Source of the DNA: Bacillota bacterium
GTDB taxonomy: Bacteria; Bacillota; Sulfobacillia; RBS10-35; JAJYVN01
Assembly: GCA_021806565.1 (NCBI GenBank)
Contig: JAJZXK010000003.1
Coordinates: 18,512 to 82,511, forward strand
Direction of reading: 5' to 3'
DNA: 64,000 bases
The position numbers and the translations under genes are program-made. Below are positions 8,963 to 18,025 of this stretch, one piece after another (positions within the stretch are counted from its first letter, which is position 1; the number at the start of each line of letters is the position of its first letter). Below the pieces are notes generated by a model. That model was given only the letters and a program-made list of their open reading frames with translations, was not told the DNA's origin and ran no database searches.

Positions 8963-10060
8963 CTACAGATCGGCCAACTCCACCCAGGAGCCGGTCTCCG
9001 CCGAGCGGTAAATCCCGAAGACCGCCTTCATGGTCCCGAGGTTGTCCTCACCGCTGCTGTCCGGCGTCTGGCCGGTCCGGCAGCAGGTGGCGAAATGCGC
9101 GATCTCGTTGGCGAAGGCGTTGTCACCGGCGGGCAGGCCGGCCGCGTCGGGCGGCACCGGCAGAAAACCCGTGAACTGGCCGTCCCATCCCTTCCCGCGA
9201 GCAGCCGCGTCCTGACGGGCCCGCGAGGCGAAGAACGCGGGTCCGGACCCCTTCCCCGTCGGCGGCAGCGCGTGCACGGCTCCGTCGCTGCCCAGCAGCA
9301 TGAACATCTCGCTGTACGGCAGGCGAAAGCCGCTGTAGGTGGCAAAGTGCTCGCCGATCGCGCCGTTGGCGAACTCAAGGATGGCCGCGGCGTAGTCCTC
9401 CGCGCCATTCCGGTAGGGCTCCGTCCCGCGGCGCGTGATCGCCAGGACCCGCCGGACGTCGCCGATCAGAAAGCGCATCAGGTCGAGGCGGTGGACCGAG
9501 ACGGAGATCACGATCCCGCCCCCGGCCAGGCGGCCGTCGAACAGCCAGTGTTCCTTGGCAAGCAGGTCGGGCGCGTTCTGCATGGAGTCGAAGCGGACGG
9601 CGCGGATGGTCCCAAGTTCACCGGAGGCGCACAACCTCCTGACGCCGCGGTAAGACGGCATGTACCGCTGCGTTTGCGCCACCATCAGCACGACCCCGCC
9701 CGCGTCGGCCGCCCCCACCATGGCGCGGCACTCCGCCATGGTACAGGCCATGGGCTTCTCCACCAAGACGTGCTTGCCGGCCCGCGCGGCTGCGATCGCG
9801 ACCTCGGCGTGCAGGTGGTGCGGCAGGCAGATGTCCACCGCGTCGACGTCCTGGCGTTCGAGCACGGCACGATAGTCGGCGCTGGAGAAATCGGCCCCGA
9901 GCTCCGCAGCGCGTTGGTCGGCGAGGTGCCGGACCGTGTCGGCGGTAGCGGTAACGGGCACCAGGTCCGGACCGAGGGCTCGGTAGGCGGCGGCATGCGC
10001 GGACGCGATACCCCCGCACCCGATGATCGCGACGCGCACTGCCGCCGGTGTGGCAGCCAT
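8963..10060 (-). CDS. Gfo/Idh/MocA family oxidoreductase
   Basis: MAATPAAVRVAIIGCGGIASAHAAAYRAL...VDAVDICLPHHLHAEVAIAAARAGKHVLVEKPMACTMAEC. Confidence 0.93.
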   Translation of the reverse strand: MAATPAAVRVAIIGCGGIASAHAAAYRALGPDLVPVTATADTVRHLADQRAAELGADFSSADYRAVLERQDVDAVDICLPHHLHAEVAIAAARAGKHVLVEKPMACTMAECRAMVGAADAGGVVLMVAQTQRYMPSYRGVRRLCASGELGTIRAVRFDSMQNAPDLLAKEHWLFDGRLAGGGIVISVSVHRLDLMRFLIGDVRRVLAITRRGTEPYRNGAEDYAAAILEFANGAIGEHFATYSGFRLPYSEMFMLLGSDGAVHALPPTGKGSGPAFFASRARQDAAARGKGWDGQFTGFLPVPPDAAGLPAGDNAFANEIAHFATCCRTGQTPDSSGEDNLGTMKAVFGIYRSAETGSWVELADL

Positions 10061-10244
10061 CGCCCACCGCCCCCCGCGGCACCCGGGTCGGCCGGCCGCC
10101 CCGCAAGCGGCCGCCGCCGGTGCCCATCGCGCCCAGGGGGAGTACGCTCCCTGCCGCGACTCCCCTGCCTGGGATTCTCGGTGATCGCCCTCCAACCCGG
10201 CCGGCCGCCGCGCCGACTGCGGCCACCGACGCGGGCGTGGCAGT

Positions 10245-10487
10245 TCAGCGCTGCGTCTGGCCTGAATCCTTGCCCGGGGCGGCGTCGCCCTTGTCCGCAC
10301 CGGGCGCGGAGGGCGCGCCGCCTTCGGGATGCGGGGCCGATGTCCCGGCCATCCCGCGCCGGAACGCGGTGATGGTCCGGCCGACGGCGCCACCCAGTTC
10401 GGGAAGCCGACCGGGACCGAAGACCAGCAACGCGACGACCACCAACACCACGATGTGCACCGGGGTCAAAAGGTCACCGAAATCCAT
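10245..10487 (-). CDS. tatA: Sec-independent protein translocase TatA/TatE family
   Basis: 80 aa: one TM then LLVFGPGRLPELGGAVGRTITAFRRGM amphipathic helix; TatA signature FGPxKLPELG. Confidence 0.88.
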   Translation of the reverse strand: MDFGDLLTPVHIVVLVVVALLVFGPGRLPELGGAVGRTITAFRRGMAGTSAPHPEGGAPSAPGADKGDAAPGKDSGQTQR

Positions 10488-10568
10488 TCGGGCCGCCTTC
10501 CTCCGGACGGAGCCCCGCTCCGTCCCACGCCACCCTACGCCTTTCCATCACCGTCGCGCCAGGTCGCG

Positions 10569-11744
10569 CTACGAAACCTCGGCGAGCAGGGCCTCGCCGG
10601 TGCGGCGCAGGATCTCCCCGGCCTCTGGCGCCAGGGCCGAGGCGAAACCGTAGTAGCGGTGGGCGGCCGCCACCTCGTAGCCGCCGGCCGCGTACGCCGC
10701 GCGCTCCGGCACATACCCACAACTCGCCCCGGCGTGACCCGTCGCCAGGCAATCGGCGGGCAGACCCTGTGCGAGCGCCGCATGGGGCTCGCCCGGCCAG
10801 AACAGCAAGCGGCCGTCCCCCACCCGCCAGGCGCCGACCTCCGCGACGGTGGGCGGCACGGGTCGGCCCGGCCGTGCCACGGCATCCCACCCGGCCGGCC
10901 GCGGCCCCCCGGCCACCGCTGGCCGGTCCCCCGCCAGGCGCGGCAGTTCCACCGACGCACGCACCGCGGCCAGGGCATCCGCGGCCCCAACCCGCACCGA
11001 ACACCACAGGGCGTGCAGGCGTTCCGCCACACCCACCCACTCGGCCAGGGCGGCCTCACCACGCCGCCGGGGGTTTTGGTCGCCGCTGCAGCCCGGGATG
11101 AAAATGGAAGGATAGGGAAGGCCGGCCCGCACCACCCCGACCCAATCGGCCGAGATCCGCCGCTGCGAGGCCTCGAGCACGACCGGATGGCAGGCGGCCG
11201 ACCAAAGCATGCAGACCGGCGCCCGCGTCCCATCGGCCCGCTCGATCTTCAAGGCATGCAACCGCGGGTCGACCATGCCGCCCGGATCGCGCCGATTCGC
11301 CCAGGGAGGGTCAGCGAGTGCCGCGCGGCCCCAGCCCAGGCGGCAGGGTACGAGCGCGTCCATCGCGGCCGCCGCGGTCGCCGCGGCAGTGGCCACCAAC
11401 TGGCGGAGAAACGCGGGATCGGGGCGGCCGCAATCCAACAGGTGGTAGCCGGCTGGCGCGCTGTGCGTGTGAGAGCAGACCACCTGGAGGCGGTCCGCGG
11501 GCAAGCGGCAGGACGCCGTCAACGAAGCGACCAGGGCGGTATCGGCCGCGCACACATCCAGACCGATCAGCAAGTATGGTCCCTGGTCGCCGACGGCCAG
11601 CGCCAGGGCGGCCACCTGCAGTGGGTCCCGCACGCCCGTCGCCGGTTGCACCCGCGCCGCATAGCCGCTGAGTTCGACCGGTCCGGCCGCCTGATCGGGC
11701 AGCAGGTGGCGCACGGCAAACCCCGCCCGCATCCGGACACCCAT
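10569..11744 (-). CDS. Neutral/alkaline non-lysosomal ceramidase N-terminal domain-like protein
   Basis: RAGFAVRHLLPDQ...LSGYAARVQPATGVRDPLQVAALALAVGDQGPYLLIGLDVCAAD...VVCSHTHSAPAGY...PSIFIPGCSGDQNPRRRG. Confidence 0.75.
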   Translation of the reverse strand: MGVRMRAGFAVRHLLPDQAAGPVELSGYAARVQPATGVRDPLQVAALALAVGDQGPYLLIGLDVCAADTALVASLTASCRLPADRLQVVCSHTHSAPAGYHLLDCGRPDPAFLRQLVATAAATAAAAMDALVPCRLGWGRAALADPPWANRRDPGGMVDPRLHALKIERADGTRAPVCMLWSAACHPVVLEASQRRISADWVGVVRAGLPYPSIFIPGCSGDQNPRRRGEAALAEWVGVAERLHALWCSVRVGAADALAAVRASVELPRLAGDRPAVAGGPRPAGWDAVARPGRPVPPTVAEVGAWRVGDGRLLFWPGEPHAALAQGLPADCLATGHAGASCGYVPERAAYAAGGYEVAAAHRYYGFASALAPEAGEILRRTGEALLAEVS

Positions 11745-11773
11745 CCACGCCACCCCTCCGGCGCCGCCGCCGG

Positions 11774-13012
11774 TCACCCCCAGGCCCGCTGCAGCTTCCA
11801 GACCGCCTCCGGGATCGCCCGCAGGTCGGACTCCTCGGCAAGCAGCACCGCCTGATGCAGCCAGCAGCAACGATCGGCCGCCTGGCGCGCCACCGCCAGA
11901 GCTGCGTTCCCACCGTCCGGGAGCGGCACCCCCGCCCGTTGCGCGTTGACCGTCGCCTGACGGGCCACGGCGGCATTCCCGGACAGCAGGGTATATCCAG
12001 CGCTCGCCGGCACACCCTCGGCCCGCAACGCCGCCAGGAAGGCCCTCCGATCCCGTCCGCCGAAGGCCGCCGGGTCGTAGTTGAAGGCGAACAGATGCCA
12101 GGCATGGGCCGTGGCGGCTGGCGGCGGGCACAGCGGGGCGATCCCCGGAACGCGGGCCAGCGCCTCGGTCAGGAGCGACGCGGCGCGCGCCCGCCTGGCC
12201 GCCTGATCGGGAAAGCGTTGTAGCTGCGAGCGCAGGAGCGCAGTCTGCAGCGCCGTCAGGCGCAGATTCTGACCGATGCGCTCGTGCCCATACCAGGCGC
12301 CTTCCCGTGTCCGGCCGGCATTGTGCAGCGACCAGACCCGTTCGAGCGCTTCACCGCGGCCGGTGACCGCCCCGCCCTCACCGGCGCTGAGGTTCTTGCT
12401 CTCCTGGAATGAAAAACAGCCGAACAATCCGAAAGAACCGACCGGCCGGCCCAGCCAGGCCGCCCCCGGAGCCTGACAGGCGTCCTCGATCAGAACGGCC
12501 CCGCGGTCCTGGCAGAGTGCCGCAAACGTCGGTGGGTCCGCCGGGCACCCGGCGAAGTGCACGGGGATGACCGCCCGGGTGCGCACCGACCAGGCGGCGG
12601 CGGCCGCCTGCGGGTCCAGGCACAGCGTCGCGGGATCGAGGTCGGCGAAGACCGGCACCGCCCCCACCTGCAAGCAGGCACTGGCGGTGGCGATGAAGGT
12701 GTATGGCGGGACGATCACTTCGTCCCCCGGGCCGACACCCGCGGCCTGCAGGGCCAGGATCAGGGCCGCCGTACCGCTCGAGACGGAGACGCAGTCCAGA
12801 TCCCCTTCCCCGGGTGGCCGGTGGAGGGCCGCAAACGCCCGCTCGAAGGCGCGAACCTCCGCCGCCCCCGCCGTCGCGGAACACCACGTCCCCGCACGCA
12901 ACACCGCGAGTACGGCCGCCTCATCCTCCGGCGACACCTGCGGCCAGCGCGGCCACGGACCTGGATGGACCGCCTGGCCGCCATCCTGCGCCAGGCGCGA
13001 CGCGTCCGCCAA
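11774..13012 (-). CDS. DegT/DnrJ/EryC1/StrS family aminotransferase
   Basis: SSGTAALILALQAAGVGPGDEVIVPPYTFIATASACLQVGAVPVFADLDPATLCLDP...VLIEDACQAPGAAW...CFSFQESKNLSAGEGGAV. Confidence 0.92.
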   Translation of the reverse strand: MADASRLAQDGGQAVHPGPWPRWPQVSPEDEAAVLAVLRAGTWCSATAGAAEVRAFERAFAALHRPPGEGDLDCVSVSSGTAALILALQAAGVGPGDEVIVPPYTFIATASACLQVGAVPVFADLDPATLCLDPQAAAAAWSVRTRAVIPVHFAGCPADPPTFAALCQDRGAVLIEDACQAPGAAWLGRPVGSFGLFGCFSFQESKNLSAGEGGAVTGRGEALERVWSLHNAGRTREGAWYGHERIGQNLRLTALQTALLRSQLQRFPDQAARRARAASLLTEALARVPGIAPLCPPPAATAHAWHLFAFNYDPAAFGGRDRRAFLAALRAEGVPASAGYTLLSGNAAVARQATVNAQRAGVPLPDGGNAALAVARQAADRCCWLHQAVLLAEESDLRAIPEAVWKLQRAWG

Positions 13013-13158
13013 GGGGCCACCCCCGCTTCCCCACGTCTACCCGTGCGTCTTGGAAGGGGGAATCGACACGTCCGCGGCCCATCCCTGCCGACGGCGCTCC
13101 GGGCCGCACCCGAGATGCGAGGGGCGCCGCGGCGCGCGCCCCGATCCCCGCGCCCGCT

Positions 13159-13716
13159 TCAGCGCACGATCCGTATCCGGTAGGTGCGCAACCAGGCGTC
13201 GACCTGGATCAGATAGGCGTAGAACTGCGCTCCACTCATCGTCTGGCCGAACCATTGCACCCGCGGCGGGCCGTCCTCGCTCAGCAACCGGTGCAGCAGA
13301 GCCGTGTCCACAAGCGGCGTCAACGGTGAGGTCGGATCGGCGAGGATGGCCCGCAGGCGCGAGCGGGTCGCCGCCAGGTAGTCGGGGTTGAAGGTGCGTG
13401 GGTACGGCACCTTCTTGCGCACCAACACGTCCTCGGGCAGCAGACCGCGCAGGGCCCGGCGCAGGATGCCCTTGGCCTGGCCGTCGCAGGTCTTCAGATC
13501 CCAGGGAATGTTCCACACGTAGGACACGAGGCGGTGGTCGCAGAACGGCACCCGCACCTCGAGCCCGACGGCCATGCTCATACGGTCCTTGCGTTCCAAC
13601 AACACCGGCAGGAACCTGGAGATGTTCAGATAGAGGATCTCGCGCATCCGGGCGGCGCGCCCGGTCTCGCCCTCCAGACGCGGCACCTCGGCCAGGGCGT
13701 CCCGGTAGCGGTCGGC
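13159..13716 (-). pseudogene. asnB: asnB 3' part (asparagine synthetase C-terminal domain), separated from its 5' part by an insertion
   Basis: ...ADRYRDALAEVPRLEGETGRAARMREILYLNISRFLPVLLERKDRMSMAVGLEVRVPFCDHRLVSYVWNIPWDLK...: continues exactly where the 15424-16797 part stops. Confidence 0.88.
13708..13716. repeat. 9-bp direct repeat GCGGTCGGC, left copy (putative target-site duplication)
   Basis: Identical to 15424-15432; located at the exact break of asnB. Confidence 0.7.
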
Positions 13717-13981
13717 CACAGCGGAAGCCATCACAACCGGCTTCGGGTCAGGGCCTTTTTGAGCCTATTACCACCGATTGATCACAAGTGGTCACCGACA
13801 CCGTCCAGGGACCGCCCGATGGTTCGCGGTACCGCCGACTGGCCATGAAAGGTCTGCCTGAGAGAGGCGTGCCGCCGAGGGCGTACCGAAGGAGGGTGCG
13901 GCCCCGCGCGCCGCGATACTCCAGCGCGCTACCTGTGTCCCAGTCGCACGCACGACTCGGCACCAAGCACCCCAAGCAACG

Positions 13982-14320
13982 TCAGCCGAGTTTCATGTTG
14001 GCCAAACGTTCCTCCAGCACGGGCAGGTCTTCTTGTATGGTCATCCATACCGTTTCTGGATCCACTCCGAAGTACTCATGAATAAGCACATTCCGCGTCG
14101 CAATGACTTCGCCCCAGGGAATTTCGGGGTACGCATGGCGCGTCGCCCGGCTCACGTGGCCGCACGCCTCGCCGATGATCTCCAACTGCCGGACCACGGC
14201 ACTCTGCGTCTTGAGGTCCTGAAGAAACTCGTCCCTGGTCATGCCCTCGGTGAACTCCTGCGCCAACCGGATGGCGTCACGTACCTCCGCGATATAAACA
14301 GCATCATCCCTCGCAGCCAT
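13982..14320 (-). CDS. HEPN domain protein, HepT-like (DUF86) toxin
   Basis: 112 aa; AIRLAQEFTEGMTRDEFLQDLKTQSAVVRQLEIIGEACGHVS...IPWGEVIATRNVLIHEYFGVDPETVW: RX4HXY motif (RNVLIHEY). Confidence 0.9.
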   Translation of the reverse strand: MAARDDAVYIAEVRDAIRLAQEFTEGMTRDEFLQDLKTQSAVVRQLEIIGEACGHVSRATRHAYPEIPWGEVIATRNVLIHEYFGVDPETVWMTIQEDLPVLEERLANMKLG

Positions 14321-14597
14321 ACAGCACCTCGCGGCTCCGCAGAATCCGCTCTCTGAGATGCCGGCTGAGCCCTCTCTTGCTGACTAGATCCACCCGCCGC
14401 CCAAACACCGCAGAAAGATGTTCCTGCATCTTCACCAGACGGAAGAGCGATGCGGCTCGGCCTGGGGCAAACTCCACCAACACATCCACATCGCTTTCGG
14501 GTCCGAAGTCCTCTCGGACCACCGACCCAAACAGGGATAGTTCGAGAACATGGTTCTCTTCACAGAACTGCCGTATCGCCTCCGGATCAACCACCAT
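14304..14597 (-). CDS. Minimal nucleotidyltransferase (MntA-like) antitoxin
   Basis: 97 aa; LSLFGSVVREDFGPESDVDVLVEF (GSX10DXD motif); stop overlaps start of the HEPN gene. Confidence 0.9.
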   Translation of the reverse strand: MVVDPEAIRQFCEENHVLELSLFGSVVREDFGPESDVDVLVEFAPGRAASLFRLVKMQEHLSAVFGRRVDLVSKRGLSRHLRERILRSREVLYGCEG

Positions 14598-15423
14598 CGC
14601 CGCCACCGGCCCCCTCCCCCCTTGCAAGCAGTCCCAGGGCAAAGTGCACCACCGGCGACATCCCCAGTCTACTCCGGAGCCTGGTTCCACCGTTGCTTCC
14701 GCGGCTCTGACCGCACCCGTTGCACGGCGACCTCCCCACCACCGCCGGACGGTCACGCGCCCGCACCGCAGCCTGTGCGTCGTGCAGCATGGGGGCGAAC
14801 GCCTGGGGGGGACACGGGGGAGCTACGGGGCACCCACAGAAACGCCACCCCCCGCGGTTGGCGCCCCCCGTGGCCCCCTGGGTCCATTAGGACGGGCCGG
14901 ACAAGCAAACAGGCGGGATTGGGGGCCTTGTCCGTTCCTCTCTTCATAGCCTTTTGTCTCCGGCCGCTGGCGCGGTCAGTTTCCTGCTTGGAGATTCCTG
15001 CTTCGTTGCGGCTGGTTTCACCAGGCCGTTCTCCTGGCCAGAGCCCTCCGCTCCACAGGCGTTTTGTGTCTCCGGGGAACTCCCGGCGACAAGTCCGGTC
15101 CCAGACCTGTTTGAGCGTCTGCGTTCTTACGTGCCGGACGCTGTTTCCCGGCACAGCGGCCAAAACACAGGCTTTCAAGATGCGGGGAACGGATCTTATG
15201 CCTATGTTTCGCCACGAACGGCGATACCTCCTGCAGCTACTGGCAACCCTGCAGGTGTCCGCCGCCCTGGCTCCCTCGGTCACAAACGGCCACACAGAGC
15301 CTGAGACCAGCCGCGAACAGGGAGACCAGCGGGCACCACTCATGGTACCGGCGAACCTCGGCGATCCCCGTCTGGACCAGCGCTTCAATCGTTTCTCTCG
15401 GGTGACGGTACCATGACGATGTC

Positions 15424-15432
15424 GCGGTCGGC
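15424..15432. repeat. 9-bp direct repeat GCGGTCGGC, right copy
   Basis: Same 9-mer as 13708-13716. Confidence 0.7.
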
Positions 15433-16797
15433 AATGTATTCCAGGGGGCGCACCAGGCGGCGGGCTTCCGGCGAGAGCACGGCGGCACGCACGTCTGTGG
15501 CGCGCGACCAGGGGAAGGTATCGGCGGTGATGGCCTCTTCCCAATGGCACCAGGGATACCCGCCGAAGACCTCGTCGGCCGCCTCTCCCGAGAGGGCCAC
15601 CGTGGTCTCCTCCCGCACCGCGCGGCAGAGCAAGTACAGAGACGAATCGATGTCCGCCAACCCCGGCACGTCACGGGCGGCCACGGCCGTCTGAAGCGCC
15701 TCCACCTGCTCGGCGGAATCCAGCACCACCGTGCGGTGGTCCGTGCCCAGGGTCGCCACCATGCGGTCCACCCAGGGACCGTCCGGATCGGCGTAGTAGT
15801 CGGTGGACTGGAAATGCCTTCCGCCGTCCGCGAACTCCAGGGCATACGTACGTAACGGACCCCGCCCCTCGCGCTCCAGGGTGTCCACCGCCAGCGCCGC
15901 GACCGCGCTGGAATCAAGCCCTCCGGAGAGCAGGGTCGCCAGCGGCACGTCGGAGACCAACTGGCGGGCCACCGTGTCCTGCAGGAGGTCGCGCACCGTG
16001 CGCGCCGTGGCGGCCGGCCCGTCGTGGTGTGGTTCCGAGTGCAGGCCCCAATACGACCAACGCCGCAACCCGCGCCGATCGAAGACCATCGCCTGGCCGG
16101 GCCGGAGTTCCTCGACACCACGGAACACGCCGTGGCCAGGGGTCCGCCCCGGACCCAGGGCCAGCACCTCCGCCAATCCCTCCGCCCCCACCTCCGGCGG
16201 TACCGCGGGGTGTACCAAGAGCGCCTTCAGTTCCGAAGCAAAGAGCAGGCCCGCCCCGCGCGCGACGTAGAACAGCGGCTTCACCCCGAGCCGGTCGCGC
16301 GCCAGAAAGAGGCGCTGTGCCTCCGCGTCCCAGATACCGAAAGCGAAAATGCCGTTCAGCCGGTCGACGCACTCGGTGCCCCAGGCCAGATAGGCCTGCA
16401 ACAGCACCTCCGTATCCGAACGGCTGGTGAAGCAATGGCCGCGTGCGACGAGCGCGGCCCTGAGCTCCGCCGTGTTGTAAAGTTCCCCGTTGTACGTGAG
16501 CACGACCGGCGATTCGTCCGCAAGAGGTGCCGCCTGGTCGTGGGCCGCCGGCTCCCCCCCGACCATCACCGGCACCACGCCCCGGCGGACGCCGGCCCGG
16601 GTGCGTACCATCGGTTGGCCTCCGCCGACCGGATCGATCACGGTCAGCCGCCGGTGCACCAGCGCGGCGTGCGGTCCGAACCAGGATCCCTCAGCGTCCG
16701 GGCCCCGACACGCCAGACGATCGCACATCGCCGCCAGAATCGGACGCCGCTCTCGTGGGTCCATGTCCCAGTCGATCCAGCCAGCGATGCCACACAT
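15424..16797 (-). pseudogene. asnB: asnB 5' part: glutamine amidotransferase domain plus N-terminal part of synthetase domain
   Basis: MCGIAGWIDWDMDPRERRPILAAMCDRLACRGPDAEG...TYNGELYN...LLSGGLDSSAVAAL...YIADR then switches to insertion-encoded DIVMVPSPERND stop at 15385. Confidence 0.9.
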
Positions 16798-16944
16798 CCA
16801 ACGTCAACCCCCGTACCGTCATGCTCCCGCGGCCTCCGCACCGGCCGCCGCCGCCCGGCCCATCCGGGCGGCGACGGCGGCACGGGCTAACGGCCCAGGG
16901 TAGGCGACGGCACCGGGGGTCTGTGCGTGTCCGCCCCTGCGGGT

Positions 16945-17166
16945 CTAGTTACGGGAGCCGCAGCAGCCGCAGCCACTGTCCGATTCGCCGCAGGGGCAGG
17001 CCGTCTCGGAGGATCCCGACCGCAGGATGGCGTGGACCCGCGGCAGGGTGCGGCGGACCCGCGATTCCGAGCAGCGCGGGCACCGGACGTCGTCCCGCTT
17101 CGCCACCGTCCGCTCCGCCTCGAAGGCCTCGGCGCAAACCTCACAGGTGTAGTCATACCAGGGCAT
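16945..17166 (-). CDS. FmdB family zinc-ribbon protein
   Basis: MPWYDYTCEVCAEAFEAERTVAKRDDVRCPRCSESRVRRTL: CxxC...CxxC FmdB/CxxC_CXXC_SSSS ribbon. Confidence 0.88.
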   Translation of the reverse strand: MPWYDYTCEVCAEAFEAERTVAKRDDVRCPRCSESRVRRTLPRVHAILRSGSSETACPCGESDSGCGCCGSRN

Positions 17167-17357
17167 TTCCCGACCCCTCCCCGATGGACACCGCATCCGG
17201 TGTCCACTTCTTGCGCGACGCGACCATCCCCTCCCCGAAGACCCATCCGGCTTTGGCCGGGTACAGCGGATCCCCGTCCCGCGCCGGCGGGATCAGGCCA
17301 GGAGGGGAAACCACTCCCCCTGCAGCGATTGCCCAGGCTGCAGGCCCAGGTCCTTGG

Positions 17358-17418
17358 TGACCGAGATCGCGGCGCAAGCCCCCGGCTTCAGCCGTGGGGT
17401 GAGCCGCGATCTCGGTCA
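17358..17418. repeat. Nested palindrome: TnpB-type end hairpin enclosed by a 16-bp perfect inverted repeat
   Basis: TGACCGAGATCGCGGC (17358-17373) ... GCCGCGATCTCGGTCA (17403-17418), enclosing AAGCCCCCGGCTTCAGCCGTGGGG (17376-17399). Confidence 0.8.
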
Positions 17419-17431
17419 GCCGCGCCCGGGG

Positions 17432-17770
17432 GTATTAACTGTTGACCAGCAATATCTACACATCTCATCTCCTGTGATATACTGTAGGCATGAAACTGAG
17501 CGCCGGGGCGAAGGAGCAAGGCATCGGCCACCAAGCCGCGTGGCGAATGTACCGCGATGGCATATTGCCCGTGCCGACAGAGCAACTGCCCACAGGCACC
17601 ATCATCTTGAAGCCCCCAAAGGAGGAGCCAACAGGGGTGGCGGTCTATGCGCGTATGCCCTCATCTGACCAGCGTGACCAGCGTGACCAGCGTGCGGACC
17701 TGGATGGGCAGGTGGCGCGTGTGCGTGTGCGTCGAGTTCGTGACGCGCAAAGGCTATTGGCCAAGGCCCT
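17432..17770 (+). pseudogene. IS607-family left end and frameshifted tnpA (serine recombinase with MerR-like HTH)
   Basis: MKLSAGAKEQGIGHQAAWRMYRDGILPVPTEQLPTGTIILKPPKEEPTGVAVYARMPSSDQ...; the expected 'VEFVTRKG' continuation is in another frame. Upstream leader ATTAACTGTTGACNAGNAATATCTA shared with 41590-41662. Confidence 0.8.
17667..17693 (+). repeat. Tandem repeat (GACCAGCGT)x3 within tnpA relic
   Basis: gaccagcgtgaccagcgtgaccagcgt; encodes DQRDQRDQR. Confidence 0.95.
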
Positions 17771-17789
17771 ACGCCGACTGCGGCACCGG

Positions 17790-18025
17790 TAGCGGCTGCA
17801 TGGCCGTAAGCAGCGTGGCTCACGCAACCGCCGCAAGTCGGCGGCCGGCCTTGCGAGACTGCACCGCCGTATCCGCTCTCAACGCACGGACTTCCTGCAC
17901 AGGGCGACCACCTACCTGACGAAAACCAAGTCGGTCATCGTGGTCGAGGACCTTGCGGTGCGTGGCATGATCCGAAACCACTCGCTGGCGCGGTCCATCG
18001 CGGACGCGCCCGTCCGCCAGCTAGT
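17790..18025 (+). pseudogene. TnpB C-terminal region fragment (truncated at both ends)
   Basis: RLHGRKQRGSRNRRKSAAGLARLHRRIRSQRTDFLHRATTYLTKTKSVIVVEDLAVRGMIRNHSLARSIADA, then homology ends and zinc finger/last catalytic Asp region is absent. Confidence 0.85.

Larger units (their letters stand above)
13717..15423. mobile_element. ~1.7 kb insertion inside asnB carrying a MNT-HEPN toxin-antitoxin pair
   Basis: Removal together with one 9-bp repeat copy (1716 bp) rejoins ...LEYIADR|YRDALAEVPRLEGE... in frame. No recognisable transposase or clear terminal inverted repeat seen. Confidence 0.7.

Noticed and set aside
8177-10372. 731-aa plus-strand ORF
   Set aside because: Antisense to three well-supported minus-strand genes (DUF6807, Gfo/Idh/MocA, upstream); low-complexity Arg/Gly/Pro composition typical of shadow ORFs in high-GC DNA.
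13717-15423. Interpretation of the asnB insertion as a standard IS element
   Set aside because: No transposase motif and no convincing terminal inverted repeat (CACAGCGGAAGCC... vs GACATCGTCATGG...), so the family is left undefined.
14753-15550. 265-aa minus ORF across the insertion/asnB boundary
   Set aside because: Crosses the insertion junction and overlaps asnB in another frame; no recognised domain; not called as a gene.
17667-17693. GACCAGCGT x3 as CRISPR or regulatory iteron
   Set aside because: Contiguous 9-bp repeats with no spacers, in frame inside a tnpA pseudogene; best explained by replication slippage.
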